64,000 bases of DNA from Micromonospora cathayae (GTDB taxonomy: Bacteria; Actinomycetota; Actinomycetes; Mycobacteriales; Micromonosporaceae), in contig NZ_CP118615.1 of the NCBI RefSeq assembly GCF_028993575.1, forward strand, positions 1,302,001-1,366,000, in the 5' to 3' direction. Shown here piece after piece: positions 25,108 to 32,977 of this stretch; position 1 is the stretch's first letter; each line of letters begins with the position of its first letter. The notes beneath the pieces were generated by a model that was not told the origin of the DNA, ran no database searches, and was given only the letters and a program-made list of their open reading frames with translations. The position numbers and the translations under genes are program-made.

Positions 25108-25888
25108 GGCTTCCGCCGGAGAAGCCGAAGGTGGCGTGGCTGGCGTCCACCGCGCCCTGGAAGACGTTCATCACGTCGGCGCGCTGCTGCGGCTGTGGTG
25201 CACCGGGGGTACCCGCCGGGTCGCGGCCGGCGGCCGGGTCGTCAGGCCGGGGCTCACCTGGCTGGTCGGGGGTGCTCCCGGCTCCGGTCGGCTGATGCTG
25301 CGGGCGGCCGGCGCCGGGGACCCGGATCCACGCCGTCGCCCGGTACTCCTTCTCCACCACCTCGACCTCGTGGAAGTCGCTTTCGACGTAGGTGGTGTGG
25401 TCACCGAGCACGAGCGCCCGGAAGACGTCGTCGGAGAGGATGAGTGCCAGGTTCGCCTGCGGGGCAGCCGCCAGGGCCTGCCGCAGCGGACCCGAGTTCA
25501 GCAGCCGGCTCACCGTGACCACGCCCCGCCCCGGGTATCCGTTCGCCCCCGGATAGGCCACTCCCTGGTCGACGGCGATCCGCAGTCGCACCCGGTCCGT
25601 GTCGGTCCGGTACCGGTTGACCCGGTTCAGTTCCGCGTCGATGTGCCGGACGTAGTCGTCGACGACCCTGGGCTCGCCGCGCCCGAGTGGAACGAGCGCG
25701 AGTTCACCGTCACCGCTGGCCTGGGTGGTCCAGGACCCGCGGTCCAGACCTGCTGCCCCCGCTGCCCTGGTGAAGATCTGGACCAACCGTTGTTGCACCT
25801 CAGCCTGTGCTCGGTCGTCCCGCCTCCCGTAACCTTCCACGTCCACGGAAACACACAGTCTTCGATCGAAGAGTTCTGTAACAGTCAA
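25100..25888 (-). CDS. class III nucleotide cyclase-like protein with C-terminal signalling motif
   Basis: 262 residues from TTG 25888, chosen because AGGGAGAGG lies 8 nt upstream; another in-frame TTG at 25909 has no ribosome site. Residues 10-155 follow the class III cyclase pattern: VSVDVEGYG (metal Asp16), ASGDGEL (metal Asp60), RVRLRIAVDQG, GRGVVTVSRLL (Arg128) and ILSDDVFRALV. The base-selecting Lys is Gln56, and the transition-state Asn is Val124. A Pro-rich linker leads to the 20-residue motif repeated in the STAND protein. It may make a non-canonical cyclic nucleotide or act as a non-catalytic sensor. Confidence 0.65.
   Translation of the reverse strand: MTVTELFDRRLCVSVDVEGYGRRDDRAQAEVQQRLVQIFTRAAGAAGLDRGSWTTQASGDGELALVPLGRGEPRVVDDYVRHIDAELNRVNRYRTDTDRVRLRIAVDQGVAYPGANGYPGRGVVTVSRLLNSGPLRQALAAAPQANLALILSDDVFRALVLGDHTTYVESDFHEVEVVEKEYRATAWIRVPGAGRPQHQPTGAGSTPDQPGEPRPDDPAAGRDPAGTPGAPQPQQRADVMNVFQGAVDASHATFGFSGGSRG
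25112..25171 (-). other. C-terminal shared motif of the cyclase-like protein
   Basis: Encodes residues 240-259 (MNVFQGAVDASHATFGFSGG), three residues before the C-terminus. It is the counterpart of the STAND N-terminal motif at 24889-24948. Confidence 0.6.
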
Positions 25889-25896
25889 CGAAGGGG

Positions 25897-25905
25897 CCTC
25901 TCCCT
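25897..25905 (-). promoter_or_regulatory. ribosome-binding site that fixes the TTG start of the cyclase-like gene
   Basis: AGGGAGAGG on the minus strand, 8 nt before TTG 25888. It is the only good Shine-Dalgarno sequence in this stretch and decides the start in the absence of ATG or GTG. Confidence 0.6.
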
Positions 25906-25957
25906 GCAAGGAACGTCGCCGCCACCGGACACTGTGCGATAGACGACGGACGAGAAT

Positions 25958-25973
25958 CCCGTACTAGTACGGG
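25958..25973. promoter_or_regulatory. 16-bp perfect palindrome over the CRP-type gene stop codon
   Basis: CCCGTACTAGTACGGG is self-complementary. It covers the TAG stop of the CRP-type gene and lies 70 bp upstream of the cyclase-like start. The lack of a loop argues against a terminator and favours a protein-binding site or a processing point. It does not match the canonical CRP site (TGTGA...TCACA). Confidence 0.5.
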
Positions 25974-26668
25974 GTCTGATCTGTCAGTTGACTGACCTGG
26001 CGCAGACCCGCCAGGTCCCGGACCACGAGCCGCCGATAACCGCGGGCGATCAACCCTTGTTGATCAAGAATGGAAAGCGCCTTCTCCGCAGCAGGGAGGG
26101 AGACCCCCGCCATCGACGCCAACTCGGCCTGGCGAAGCGGAATACCAAGATCGACGCCTTCGCTCGTGGCAGCCCCGTACATCTCCACCAGACGCGCAAT
26201 GATGCGACCGACCCGGGTGGGCGCGTCATAGGCCCGCAGGTCGACGCGTTGCTGATTCGCCCACCGCAGTCGACGACTGATGGTCCGCCGGATCTCGACG
26301 TCGATCTCCGGGTGGAGCCTGCCGAGGTGACGGAGCTCTTCCGGCCCGATCCGCCGGGCCGACACAGCAGCACAGGTGACCACGGTGGCCGAGCGGGGTT
26401 CGCCGTCCACTGCGGCCAGCTCGCCGACCACCTCGCCCCCGACCCGTACGGCAAGCAACGCCTCGTAGCCTTCCGCCGTCGACAGGGCGACCTTGACGGA
26501 ACCGCTGAGGAGCACCAGAACGTGACGGGAATCCTCGCCCTGACGGAAGACCACCCGTCCACCCGGAACGTCGATCCGGGCGCCCGCCCGGCACACGACC
26601 TGCCGGGCGGGACCGCTGAGTCGACCGAGCAGGGTCTGGGCGGGCCATTCGGACGCCTCGCGGGTCAT
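25964..26668 (-). CDS. CRP/FNR family regulator with intact cyclic-nucleotide pocket
   Basis: 234 residues from ATG 26668. An N-terminal cNMP-binding domain (residues about 15-115) contains the phosphate-binding cassette GELAAVDGEPRSATV, with the Glu83 and Arg92-Ser-Ala positions that contact cAMP in CRP. A dimer helix (RRTISRRLRWANQQRVDL) and a winged helix at about 170-215 (IPLRQAELASMAGVSLPAAEKALSILDQQGLI) follow. A GTG at 26692 is an alternative start. The ATG overlaps the stop of a 14-residue leader. The cyclase-like gene follows 75 bp downstream in the same direction, linking a nucleotide receptor to a possible nucleotide producer. Confidence 0.85.
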   Translation of the reverse strand: MTREASEWPAQTLLGRLSGPARQVVCRAGARIDVPGGRVVFRQGEDSRHVLVLLSGSVKVALSTAEGYEALLAVRVGGEVVGELAAVDGEPRSATVVTCAAVSARRIGPEELRHLGRLHPEIDVEIRRTISRRLRWANQQRVDLRAYDAPTRVGRIIARLVEMYGAATSEGVDLGIPLRQAELASMAGVSLPAAEKALSILDQQGLIARGYRRLVVRDLAGLRQVSQLTDQTPY

Positions 26669-26709
26669 CCTTTCCGAACCACCCGGTCGCACCGACGGAT
26701 GCGGACCAT
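26665..26709 (-). CDS. possible 14-residue leader peptide before the CRP-type gene
   Basis: The ATG at 26709 has AAGGAGG upstream (GGAGG about 11 nt away). It encodes MVRIRRCDRVVRKG and stops at a TGA that overlaps the CRP ATG (ATGA). The CRP ATG itself has GGAAAGG with no spacing, so re-initiation from this leader could drive its translation. No protein family; judged only by its signals. Confidence 0.4.
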   Translation of the reverse strand: MVRIRRCDRVVRKG

Positions 26710-27000
26710 GAAATCCACCGCCTCCTTGCCGAGCAGCGCGAACGCAGTCAATTTTGCTCCACCGGAAGAGTCCACATCATCCCTCAGCGGCACGGCGCGA
26801 CAGTCCCACGCACGGGACCGGGCAGGGATGGAAACATACGGTAGGACAGATGGGAATGCACAACAATAGTCGGAGCGCTTATTTCTCGGCGAAAAGTTCG
26901 ACGGCACGTCACCCGATGCCGTCACCCGAAGATCGTTCTCACGGGCGGGAACCGCGATTCGGCACCGTTGGCTGTCACAGGGTCTGGTACTTCTTCCGGT

Positions 27001-27423
27001 ATGACTTCTGCCGTTCCGCCCAGCTCGCCGGTCGTCGTCGGCCTGCCGATCGCCGACCGGACGACCTCGTTCCGTTTTTATCGGGACGCCCTCGGCCTCA
27101 CCACGGTCGGCGAACCGGCCACCGACGGCATACCCGAGCCGTTGCAGTTCGTGGTGAACGAGGGCCTGCGGCTGATGCTGGTGCCCACCGGCGGGTTCGG
27201 TTGGGTCGTCGGGCCGCACGAGGTCGCCCCGCGCGGGCAGAGCGAATGCCTGCTCGGCCTGACCCTTTCCACACCGGAGGAGGTCGACCTGCTGGTCGAG
27301 CGGGCCCGGAGCGCGGGTGCCGACGTCGTGACCGGCCCGGCGCAGCAGCCCTGGGGGTACAGCGCCGTCTTCGCCGACCCGGACGGGCACCTCTGGATGC
27401 TGTCCGTGCCGCCGACCGGCTGA
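27001..27423 (+). CDS. VOC (glyoxalase/bleomycin-resistance-like) family protein
   Basis: 140 residues with the vicinal-oxygen-chelate fold in two betaalphabeta-beta-beta units: VVVGLPIADRTTSFRFYRDALGLTTV at the N-terminus and LVERARSAGADVVTGPAQQPWGYSAVFADPDGHLWML at the C-terminus, including the terminal PDGH..ML element. Substrate unknown; relatives include glyoxalases, dioxygenases and antibiotic-binding proteins. The ATG at 27001 is preferred over an in-frame start at 26968 because the domain begins about 12 residues later. The ribosome site is weak. The 290 bp upstream, shared with the divergent CRP-type gene, hold no recognised gene. Confidence 0.82.
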   Translation: MTSAVPPSSPVVVGLPIADRTTSFRFYRDALGLTTVGEPATDGIPEPLQFVVNEGLRLMLVPTGGFGWVVGPHEVAPRGQSECLLGLTLSTPEEVDLLVERARSAGADVVTGPAQQPWGYSAVFADPDGHLWMLSVPPTG

Positions 27424-27500
27424 CCGCGTCGCCGACCGACTGAGCCGGCGGGTGGCGGGCCGACCACGTCGGACGGGCTGATCGCGGCGGGTAGCGGGCC

Positions 27501-27520
27501 GGACGGTCCCCGGGCCGTCC
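27501..27520. terminator. short hairpin between VOC and CCA-adding enzyme genes
   Basis: GGACGGTCCC and CGGGCCGTCC pair as a 9-bp stem with one G-T pair, in the 136-bp gap between convergent genes. The loop is very tight, so support is moderate. Confidence 0.4.
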
Positions 27521-27559
27521 CCGTCGACCGCCCGGCTCGGGACGCCACGGCCGGTGCGG

Positions 27560-29020
27560 TCAGTCGACCAGGCCCTCGGCACGCGCCCAGCGCAGCAGTT
27601 CCGCCTCGGCGGCGTCCCGGTCCAGCGGGCCACGCTCCAGGCGGACGTCCTTGAGGTGCTTCCAGGCCCGCCCGACGATCGGCCCCGGCGGTACGCCGAG
27701 CAGCTCCATGATCGCGTTGCCGTCCAGGTCGGGGCGTACCCGGGCCAGGTCCTCCTCGGCGGCGATCCGGGCGATCCGCTCCTCCAGCGCGTCGTAGTCG
27801 GCCGCGAGGTTGGCGGCCTTGCGCCGGTTGCGGGTGGTGCAGTCCGAGCGGGTCAGCTTGTGCAGCCGGGACAGCAGGTCACCGGCGTCGGTGACGTACC
27901 GGCGCACCGCCGAGTCGGTCCACTCGCCCCGGCCGTACCCGTAGAACCGCAGGTGCAGGTTGACCAGCTTGGTCACCTGGGCGGTGACGTCCTTCGGGTA
28001 CCGCATGGCCTTCATCCGGGCCTTGGTCAGCCGCGCGCCGACCACCTCGTGGTGGTGGAAGCTGACCCGGCCGTCCGCGCCGACCGCCTTGGTCGCCGGC
28101 TTGCCCACGTCGTGCATCAGCGCGGCCATCCGCAGGACGAAGTCACAGCCGTCGTCCTCCAGGGCGACCGCGTTGCTGACCACGGTCAGCGTGTGCTCGT
28201 AGACGTCCTTGTGCTGGGCGTGCTCGTCAATCTCCAGCTTGAGCCCGGTCAGCTCGGGCAGGAACCGCTCGGCCAGCCCGGTGTCGACCAGCAGCCGCAG
28301 CCCGGTCACCGGGTCCGCGCCGCAGAGCAGCTTGGTGAACTCGTCCCGGATCCGCTCGGCGGTGATCCGGTCCAGGTCAGCGGCCATCCGGACCATGGCC
28401 GCCCGCACGTCCGGGTGGACGGCGAAGCGGAGCTGCGCGGCGAACCGGGCCGCGCGCAGCATCCGCAGCGGGTCGTCACCAAAGGACTCCCGGGGCGTCC
28501 CCGGGGTACGGATCACCTTCGCGGCCAGGTCGTCCAGGCCGCCGTACGGGTCGGTGAACCGGTGGTCGGGCAGGCTGACCGCCATCGCGTTGACGGTGAA
28601 GTCGCGCCGCTTCAGGTCGTCGGCCAGGTTCGTCCCGTACGCCACCACCGGGTTGCGGCTGACCTGGTCGTACGACTCGGCGCGGAAGGTGGTGATCTCC
28701 AGCCGCAGGCCGCCGCGCTGCGCGCCGATGGTGCCGAACTCCCGGCCGGTCTCCCAGATCGACTCGGCCCAGCCCTTGAGCACCTTCAGCGTCTGGTCCG
28801 GGTGGGCGTCGGTGCAGAAGTCGAGGTCCTCGCCGAGCCGGCCGAGCAGGGCGTCCCGTACCGAGCCACCCACCAGGTGCAGTTCGTGCCCGGCGCGGGC
28901 GAACCGGCGGCCCAGCTCGTCGGCGACCGGGGAGACACGGAGCAGTTCGGCGACGGCGTTGCGCTGGGCTGCGGTGAGCTGGCGGCGGTCGACGGCGTGG
29001 GGTACGGAGGCTTCGGACAT
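27560..29020 (-). CDS. pcnA: CCA tRNA nucleotidyltransferase (class II, with HD domain)
   Basis: 486 residues. The nucleotidyltransferase head has GGSVRDALLGRLGEDLDFCTDA with the two catalytic Asp (DLD). The RRDFTVNAMA motif, the GDDPLRMLRAARFAAQ segment and a C-terminal HD domain (LMHDVGKP, FHHHEVVGAR) follow. It adds or repairs the 3' CCA end of tRNA. Gene order is conserved in actinobacteria, where it is divergent from murJ. In mycobacteria a NUDIX gene and a large membrane-protein gene lie between pcnA and murJ; here only about 126 bp separate them. ATG 29020 is the natural start. Confidence 0.94.
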   Translation of the reverse strand: MSEASVPHAVDRRQLTAAQRNAVAELLRVSPVADELGRRFARAGHELHLVGGSVRDALLGRLGEDLDFCTDAHPDQTLKVLKGWAESIWETGREFGTIGAQRGGLRLEITTFRAESYDQVSRNPVVAYGTNLADDLKRRDFTVNAMAVSLPDHRFTDPYGGLDDLAAKVIRTPGTPRESFGDDPLRMLRAARFAAQLRFAVHPDVRAAMVRMAADLDRITAERIRDEFTKLLCGADPVTGLRLLVDTGLAERFLPELTGLKLEIDEHAQHKDVYEHTLTVVSNAVALEDDGCDFVLRMAALMHDVGKPATKAVGADGRVSFHHHEVVGARLTKARMKAMRYPKDVTAQVTKLVNLHLRFYGYGRGEWTDSAVRRYVTDAGDLLSRLHKLTRSDCTTRNRRKAANLAADYDALEERIARIAAEEDLARVRPDLDGNAIMELLGVPPGPIVGRAWKHLKDVRLERGPLDRDAAEAELLRWARAEGLVD

Positions 29021-29146
29021 CGGAGCGCCAGCCTAGCGGTCCGGGGTGCGATCCGGTCCGCCGGGCGAGGTGGTGTGGGACGTTGATTAAGGTCTTGGTC
29101 GTGTGCGGGCCGGTGCCCGGCCATCTCGTACCCCTTGGGAGGCTCG

Positions 29147-30889
29147 ATGAGCGGCGGGCTCTACCGCAGCGCGAACGCCGGGTGGGGGGACGACCGCCGG
29201 CCGGACGGCGCGACGTACATCTCGGCCGAGCCGTTGAACCAGCCGGCGATGGAGTCGACCGCCCCGCCGCAGGAGCAGGTGGCCGAGGCCAGCGCCGCGA
29301 CGAACAGCGCGGTGATGGCGATCGGCAGCCTGGTCAGCCGGGGTACCGGTTTCCTGCGCACGCTCGCCCTGACCGCCGCGCTGGGTGGTGCGCTGGTCGG
29401 TGACGCGTACACCACCGCGCAGATCCTGCCCGGGATGGTGTACGAGTTCCTGCTCGGCGGCATCCTCACCAGCGTGCTGATCCCGGTGCTGGTCCGGCGG
29501 CGCAAGGCCGACGCCGACGGCGGCCAGGCGTACGCCCAGCGGCTGCTCACCCTGGCGGTGCTCACGCTCGGCGTGGCGGCGGTCCTCGCGGTGGCGATGG
29601 CATCGGTGCTGACCTGGCTCTACTCCAGCGACCAGTCCAGCGACAGCTACAAGGACCTGGTCACCGCGTTGGCCCGGCTGATGCTGCCGATGATCTTCTT
29701 CTCCGGGCTGAGTGCGTTGATCAGCGCGGTGCTGAACACCCGGGGGCACTTCGCCGCCCCGATGTGGGCACCGATCCTGAACAACGTCGTGGTGATCGGC
29801 ACCGCCCTGGCCTACATCGGGATCTTCGGCGCGGAGATCGTCGACCCGGACGAGATGACCACCGGGCGGATCCTGCTGATCGGCGGCGGCACCCTGCTGG
29901 GCGTGACGGTCCAGGCGTTGGGGCTGCTCCCGGCACTGCGGAAGGTCGGCTTCCGGTGGAAGCTGCGGTTCGACTTCCGGAAGCTGGGGCTGGCCGAGCT
30001 GGGCCGGCTCGGGATCTGGATGTTCTGCTACGTGGCGGTCAGCCAGATCGGCCTGATCGTGCTGTTCAACCTGCTCAACCGGGCCGGCGAGGACAACGCC
30101 GCCGGTCCGCTGATCTACAACAACGTGTTCCTGCTGCTGATGATGGCGCACGGCATCATCGCCGTGTCGATCATCACGGCGTTGATGCCCCGGATGAGCG
30201 CCGCCGCCGCCGACGGCCGGTACGCCGACCTCGCCGCCGACCTGTCCAAGGGCACCCGGACGGTCAGCGCGGTGCTCGCCCCGATCGCGGTCTGCTACGC
30301 GGTGCTGGCCACCCCGCTGGCGAACACCCTGTTCCGGTACGGGGCGTTCAGCGCGGAGAACGCCACCGCCACCTCGCTGGTGCTGCTGGTGGCCGCGCTC
30401 GCGCTGGTGCCGTTCGCGGTGAGCCAGTTGTTCACCTTCGCCTTCTACGCGCTGCCGGACACCCGCACCCCGGCGCTGGTCAACATTCCGGTGGTGGCGC
30501 TGCGGATCGGCGTGCAGGTCGCGTTGTTCGCGGCGTTCTCGGCGAGCTTCGCCGCCGCCGGCATGATGATCGGCAACGCGGTGTCGTACCTGGCCGCCGC
30601 GATCGTCTCGGCCTGGCTGCTGCGGCCCCGGGTGGGCCGGATCGGCCTCGGCGCGATCACCCGCACGCTGGGCAAGGTGCTGGTGGCGGCGCTCGGATCC
30701 GCCCTGGTCGGCCTGCTGGTGGTGAACCTGCTGCCCGGCGGCGACACGCCGAGCCGACTGGAGGCGATCGTCCAACTCGTGATCGGTGGCGCGGTGATCG
30801 CCGGAAGCTACCTCGGGTTGGCCGCGCTGCTGCGGATCCGGGAGATCACCGAGGTGATCGGGATGGTCCGGAGCCGGCTCGGCCGCTGA
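29147..30889 (+). CDS. murJ: lipid II flippase MurJ (MviN family)
   Basis: 580 residues from ATG 29147 with GGGAGG five nt upstream; a TTG at 29135 is in frame but lies on the ribosome site. A hydrophilic 45-residue N-terminus precedes about 14 membrane helices of the MATE/MurJ fold (SLVSRGTGFLRTLALTAALG is the signature first helix). MurJ moves lipid-linked peptidoglycan precursor across the membrane. In mycobacteria the same polypeptide continues into a pseudokinase; here that part is a separate gene 428 bp downstream. Confidence 0.93.
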   Translation: MSGGLYRSANAGWGDDRRPDGATYISAEPLNQPAMESTAPPQEQVAEASAATNSAVMAIGSLVSRGTGFLRTLALTAALGGALVGDAYTTAQILPGMVYEFLLGGILTSVLIPVLVRRRKADADGGQAYAQRLLTLAVLTLGVAAVLAVAMASVLTWLYSSDQSSDSYKDLVTALARLMLPMIFFSGLSALISAVLNTRGHFAAPMWAPILNNVVVIGTALAYIGIFGAEIVDPDEMTTGRILLIGGGTLLGVTVQALGLLPALRKVGFRWKLRFDFRKLGLAELGRLGIWMFCYVAVSQIGLIVLFNLLNRAGEDNAAGPLIYNNVFLLLMMAHGIIAVSIITALMPRMSAAAADGRYADLAADLSKGTRTVSAVLAPIAVCYAVLATPLANTLFRYGAFSAENATATSLVLLVAALALVPFAVSQLFTFAFYALPDTRTPALVNIPVVALRIGVQVALFAAFSASFAAAGMMIGNAVSYLAAAIVSAWLLRPRVGRIGLGAITRTLGKVLVAALGSALVGLLVVNLLPGGDTPSRLEAIVQLVIGGAVIAGSYLGLAALLRIREITEVIGMVRSRLGR

Positions 30890-30897
30890 CCAGGGCC

Positions 30898-30993
30898 TGT
30901 GGACAGAGGGTGACCGTGGATCACCAGCCTGGGGATGTACCTGTGGATAACTCAGCGCGCCGCCGCTCAGCTGCCGTTTCGGCCTGTGGATAA
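30898..30993. promoter_or_regulatory. three DnaA-box-like elements between murJ and the pseudokinase gene
   Basis: TGTGGACAG at 30898-30906 and two perfect TGTGGATAA boxes at 30942-30950 and 30985-30993. They sit in the 428-bp gap 30890-31317, which otherwise holds no gene that I can see and must contain the promoter of the next gene. Distance to oriC is about 21 kb. Confidence 0.6.
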
Positions 30994-31317
30994 CCAACCG
31001 TACGGATGAGTTCGGGTCGACGATCGGTGGGAACTCGCCAGCCGTCGACCCGGGCGTCGGTTCGGGCGAGCCCCTCCGGTGACGGCTTGCGACCTGCCTC
31101 TAGATTTGGCACGTACATGTGCCAGCAACGTGGCTGACAACGGTCGTAACCGGACAGGCCACTCGTTACCGGCACCGTGTACGGGTACGGCGGCAAGATG
31201 ACATGTCGGGGAGCCACGCAACCCAGGTAAGGTCGCTCTCGACGGGTACGGCCGCCGGCGGCGCTCCGCGCGTCGACGACACGGCCGGTTCCTTCACGAG
31301 GCAGAGCGGGAAGCCAC

Positions 31318-32931
31318 ATGCCCAGCAGTTCGGGTCCATCGATCGGCACGATCACCGAGGGAGGACGGGTGACCCAGGTCGGCGAGGGTCAGGAGGCGGA
31401 GGAGAGCGCTCCGCCGGTCATGACCTTCGGTGCTCCCACGGTCGGTGAGATCCTTGCCGAACGGTACGAACTGGTCGAGCACATCAACAACGACAGCGCC
31501 GGTCGCCAGGTCTGGCGCGGGATCGACGTCATCCTGCGCCGCCCCGTCGCGGTGGTGCTGCGTCATCCGGGCGGCGCGTCGGCCACCGAGATGCTCCAGG
31601 CCGCGGTCGCCGCCAGCCGGGTCATCCACCCCAACCTGGTCGGCGTCTACGACGCCATCGACGAGGCCGAACGGGCGTACGTGGTACGCGAGTGGGTGGA
31701 CGGGCGGTCCCTGCGGGAGCTGACCGCCGACGGCCCGCTGGACCCGGCCCGCGCCACCACCGTCGGGCACGCCGTCGCCAGCGCCCTCGCCGCCGTGCAC
31801 GCCACCGGCATGGTGCACGGCAACGTGCACCCCGGCACCGTGATGATCAGCGACGACGGCCGGGTGGTGCTCGCCGACGCGCGCACCGACGGCGCGGACA
31901 GCCAGGAGAACGACCTGCGGGCGGTCGGCGGCGTCCTCTACTTCGCCCTCACCGGTCACTGGCCGCACGGCGAGGCCCCGCTGCACGGTGCCACCGCCGG
32001 CCACGGCCGGGCCGCCATCCCGGACGCCACGCGCGACGCCAACGGCGGGCTCGCCGCACCCCGGCAGGTCCGCGCCGGCGTTCCCGCGTACCTCGACGAC
32101 CTGACCATGGACCTGCTCGACCGGCAGATCGCGCCGCCCTCGTCGGACGTGCTCGCCGCCGAGCTGGGCCGCCTCGAGGTGCCCGCCGACGAGCAGTACC
32201 TCGACCAGGCCGGGCCGCTGCGGTTCACCGCCGACGGCGACGACGAGCGGACCCCGCTGTCGCCGACCGGTGGACGCAAGGTGATCTTCGGCATCGCCGG
32301 GCTGCTCGCCGTCGCCCTCGTCGGGCTCCTGGTGGGGATCGGCACGCTGTGGAGCGGCGGGGACGACAGTCCCACCGGGCAGGCCAGCGATCCCACCCCT
32401 CCGGCCGCCACCGACGACGCGCCCACCCCGGCCCCGGCCGCCGTCCGCACCCTGAAGCTCGGTGCCGACCAGGTCCGGGTGATCGATCCGGACAGCAAGT
32501 CCCGGGACGAGTTCGGCGGCATCGAGAAGGTCGTGGACGGCAACCAGGACGAAGCCTGGCAGACCGACAGCTACTACAACGCCAACTTCAGCAACCTGAA
32601 GCAGGGCATGGGCATCCTGATCGACCTCAAGCAGCCGCAGACGGTGAAGTCGGTCGAGGCGTCGCTGTCCAGCCGGGGCGCGACCGCCCAGCTCTTCACC
32701 GGAACGACCACCGCCGAGTCCACCTCGTCCGGCGACAAGGCGCTGGTGGCCGCGTACAAGACCAAGCCGGTCGGGCCGGCGTTGCAGCAGCACGGTGCGA
32801 AGATGGTCTTCGACGGCTTCGAGGCCACCCAGCAGTACCGGTACCTGCTGTTCTGGGTTACCGAGTTGCCGGAGATCGAGCCGGGCCGGTTCAAGCTGAT
32901 CGTCGAGGAGATCACGGTCCAGGTGCAGTGA
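31318..32931 (+). CDS. MurJ-linked Ser/Thr pseudokinase with extracytoplasmic domain
   Basis: 537 residues. Residues 45-285 form a protein-kinase fold without the catalytic residues: the VAVK lysine is missing (RPVAVVLR), HRDLKPxN is HGNVHPGTV (167-175) and DFG is DAR. One membrane helix (322-344) follows, and then a 190-residue exterior domain with discoidin/sugar-binding-like beta segments (DEAWQTDSYYNANFSNLKQGMGILIDLKQPQTVKSVEASL). It matches the C-terminal part of mycobacterial MviN (Rv3910), whose phosphorylated pseudokinase recruits the FHA protein FhaA to regulate cell-wall synthesis. Here it is a separate polypeptide. Confidence 0.85.
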   Translation: MPSSSGPSIGTITEGGRVTQVGEGQEAEESAPPVMTFGAPTVGEILAERYELVEHINNDSAGRQVWRGIDVILRRPVAVVLRHPGGASATEMLQAAVAASRVIHPNLVGVYDAIDEAERAYVVREWVDGRSLRELTADGPLDPARATTVGHAVASALAAVHATGMVHGNVHPGTVMISDDGRVVLADARTDGADSQENDLRAVGGVLYFALTGHWPHGEAPLHGATAGHGRAAIPDATRDANGGLAAPRQVRAGVPAYLDDLTMDLLDRQIAPPSSDVLAAELGRLEVPADEQYLDQAGPLRFTADGDDERTPLSPTGGRKVIFGIAGLLAVALVGLLVGIGTLWSGGDDSPTGQASDPTPPAATDDAPTPAPAAVRTLKLGADQVRVIDPDSKSRDEFGGIEKVVDGNQDEAWQTDSYYNANFSNLKQGMGILIDLKQPQTVKSVEASLSSRGATAQLFTGTTTAESTSSGDKALVAAYKTKPVGPALQQHGAKMVFDGFEATQQYRYLLFWVTELPEIEPGRFKLIVEEITVQVQ

Positions 32932-32977
32932 ACCGGCGGCGGCGACCCTCCGGCCATCCCGCACACCGGGTGTGGCG

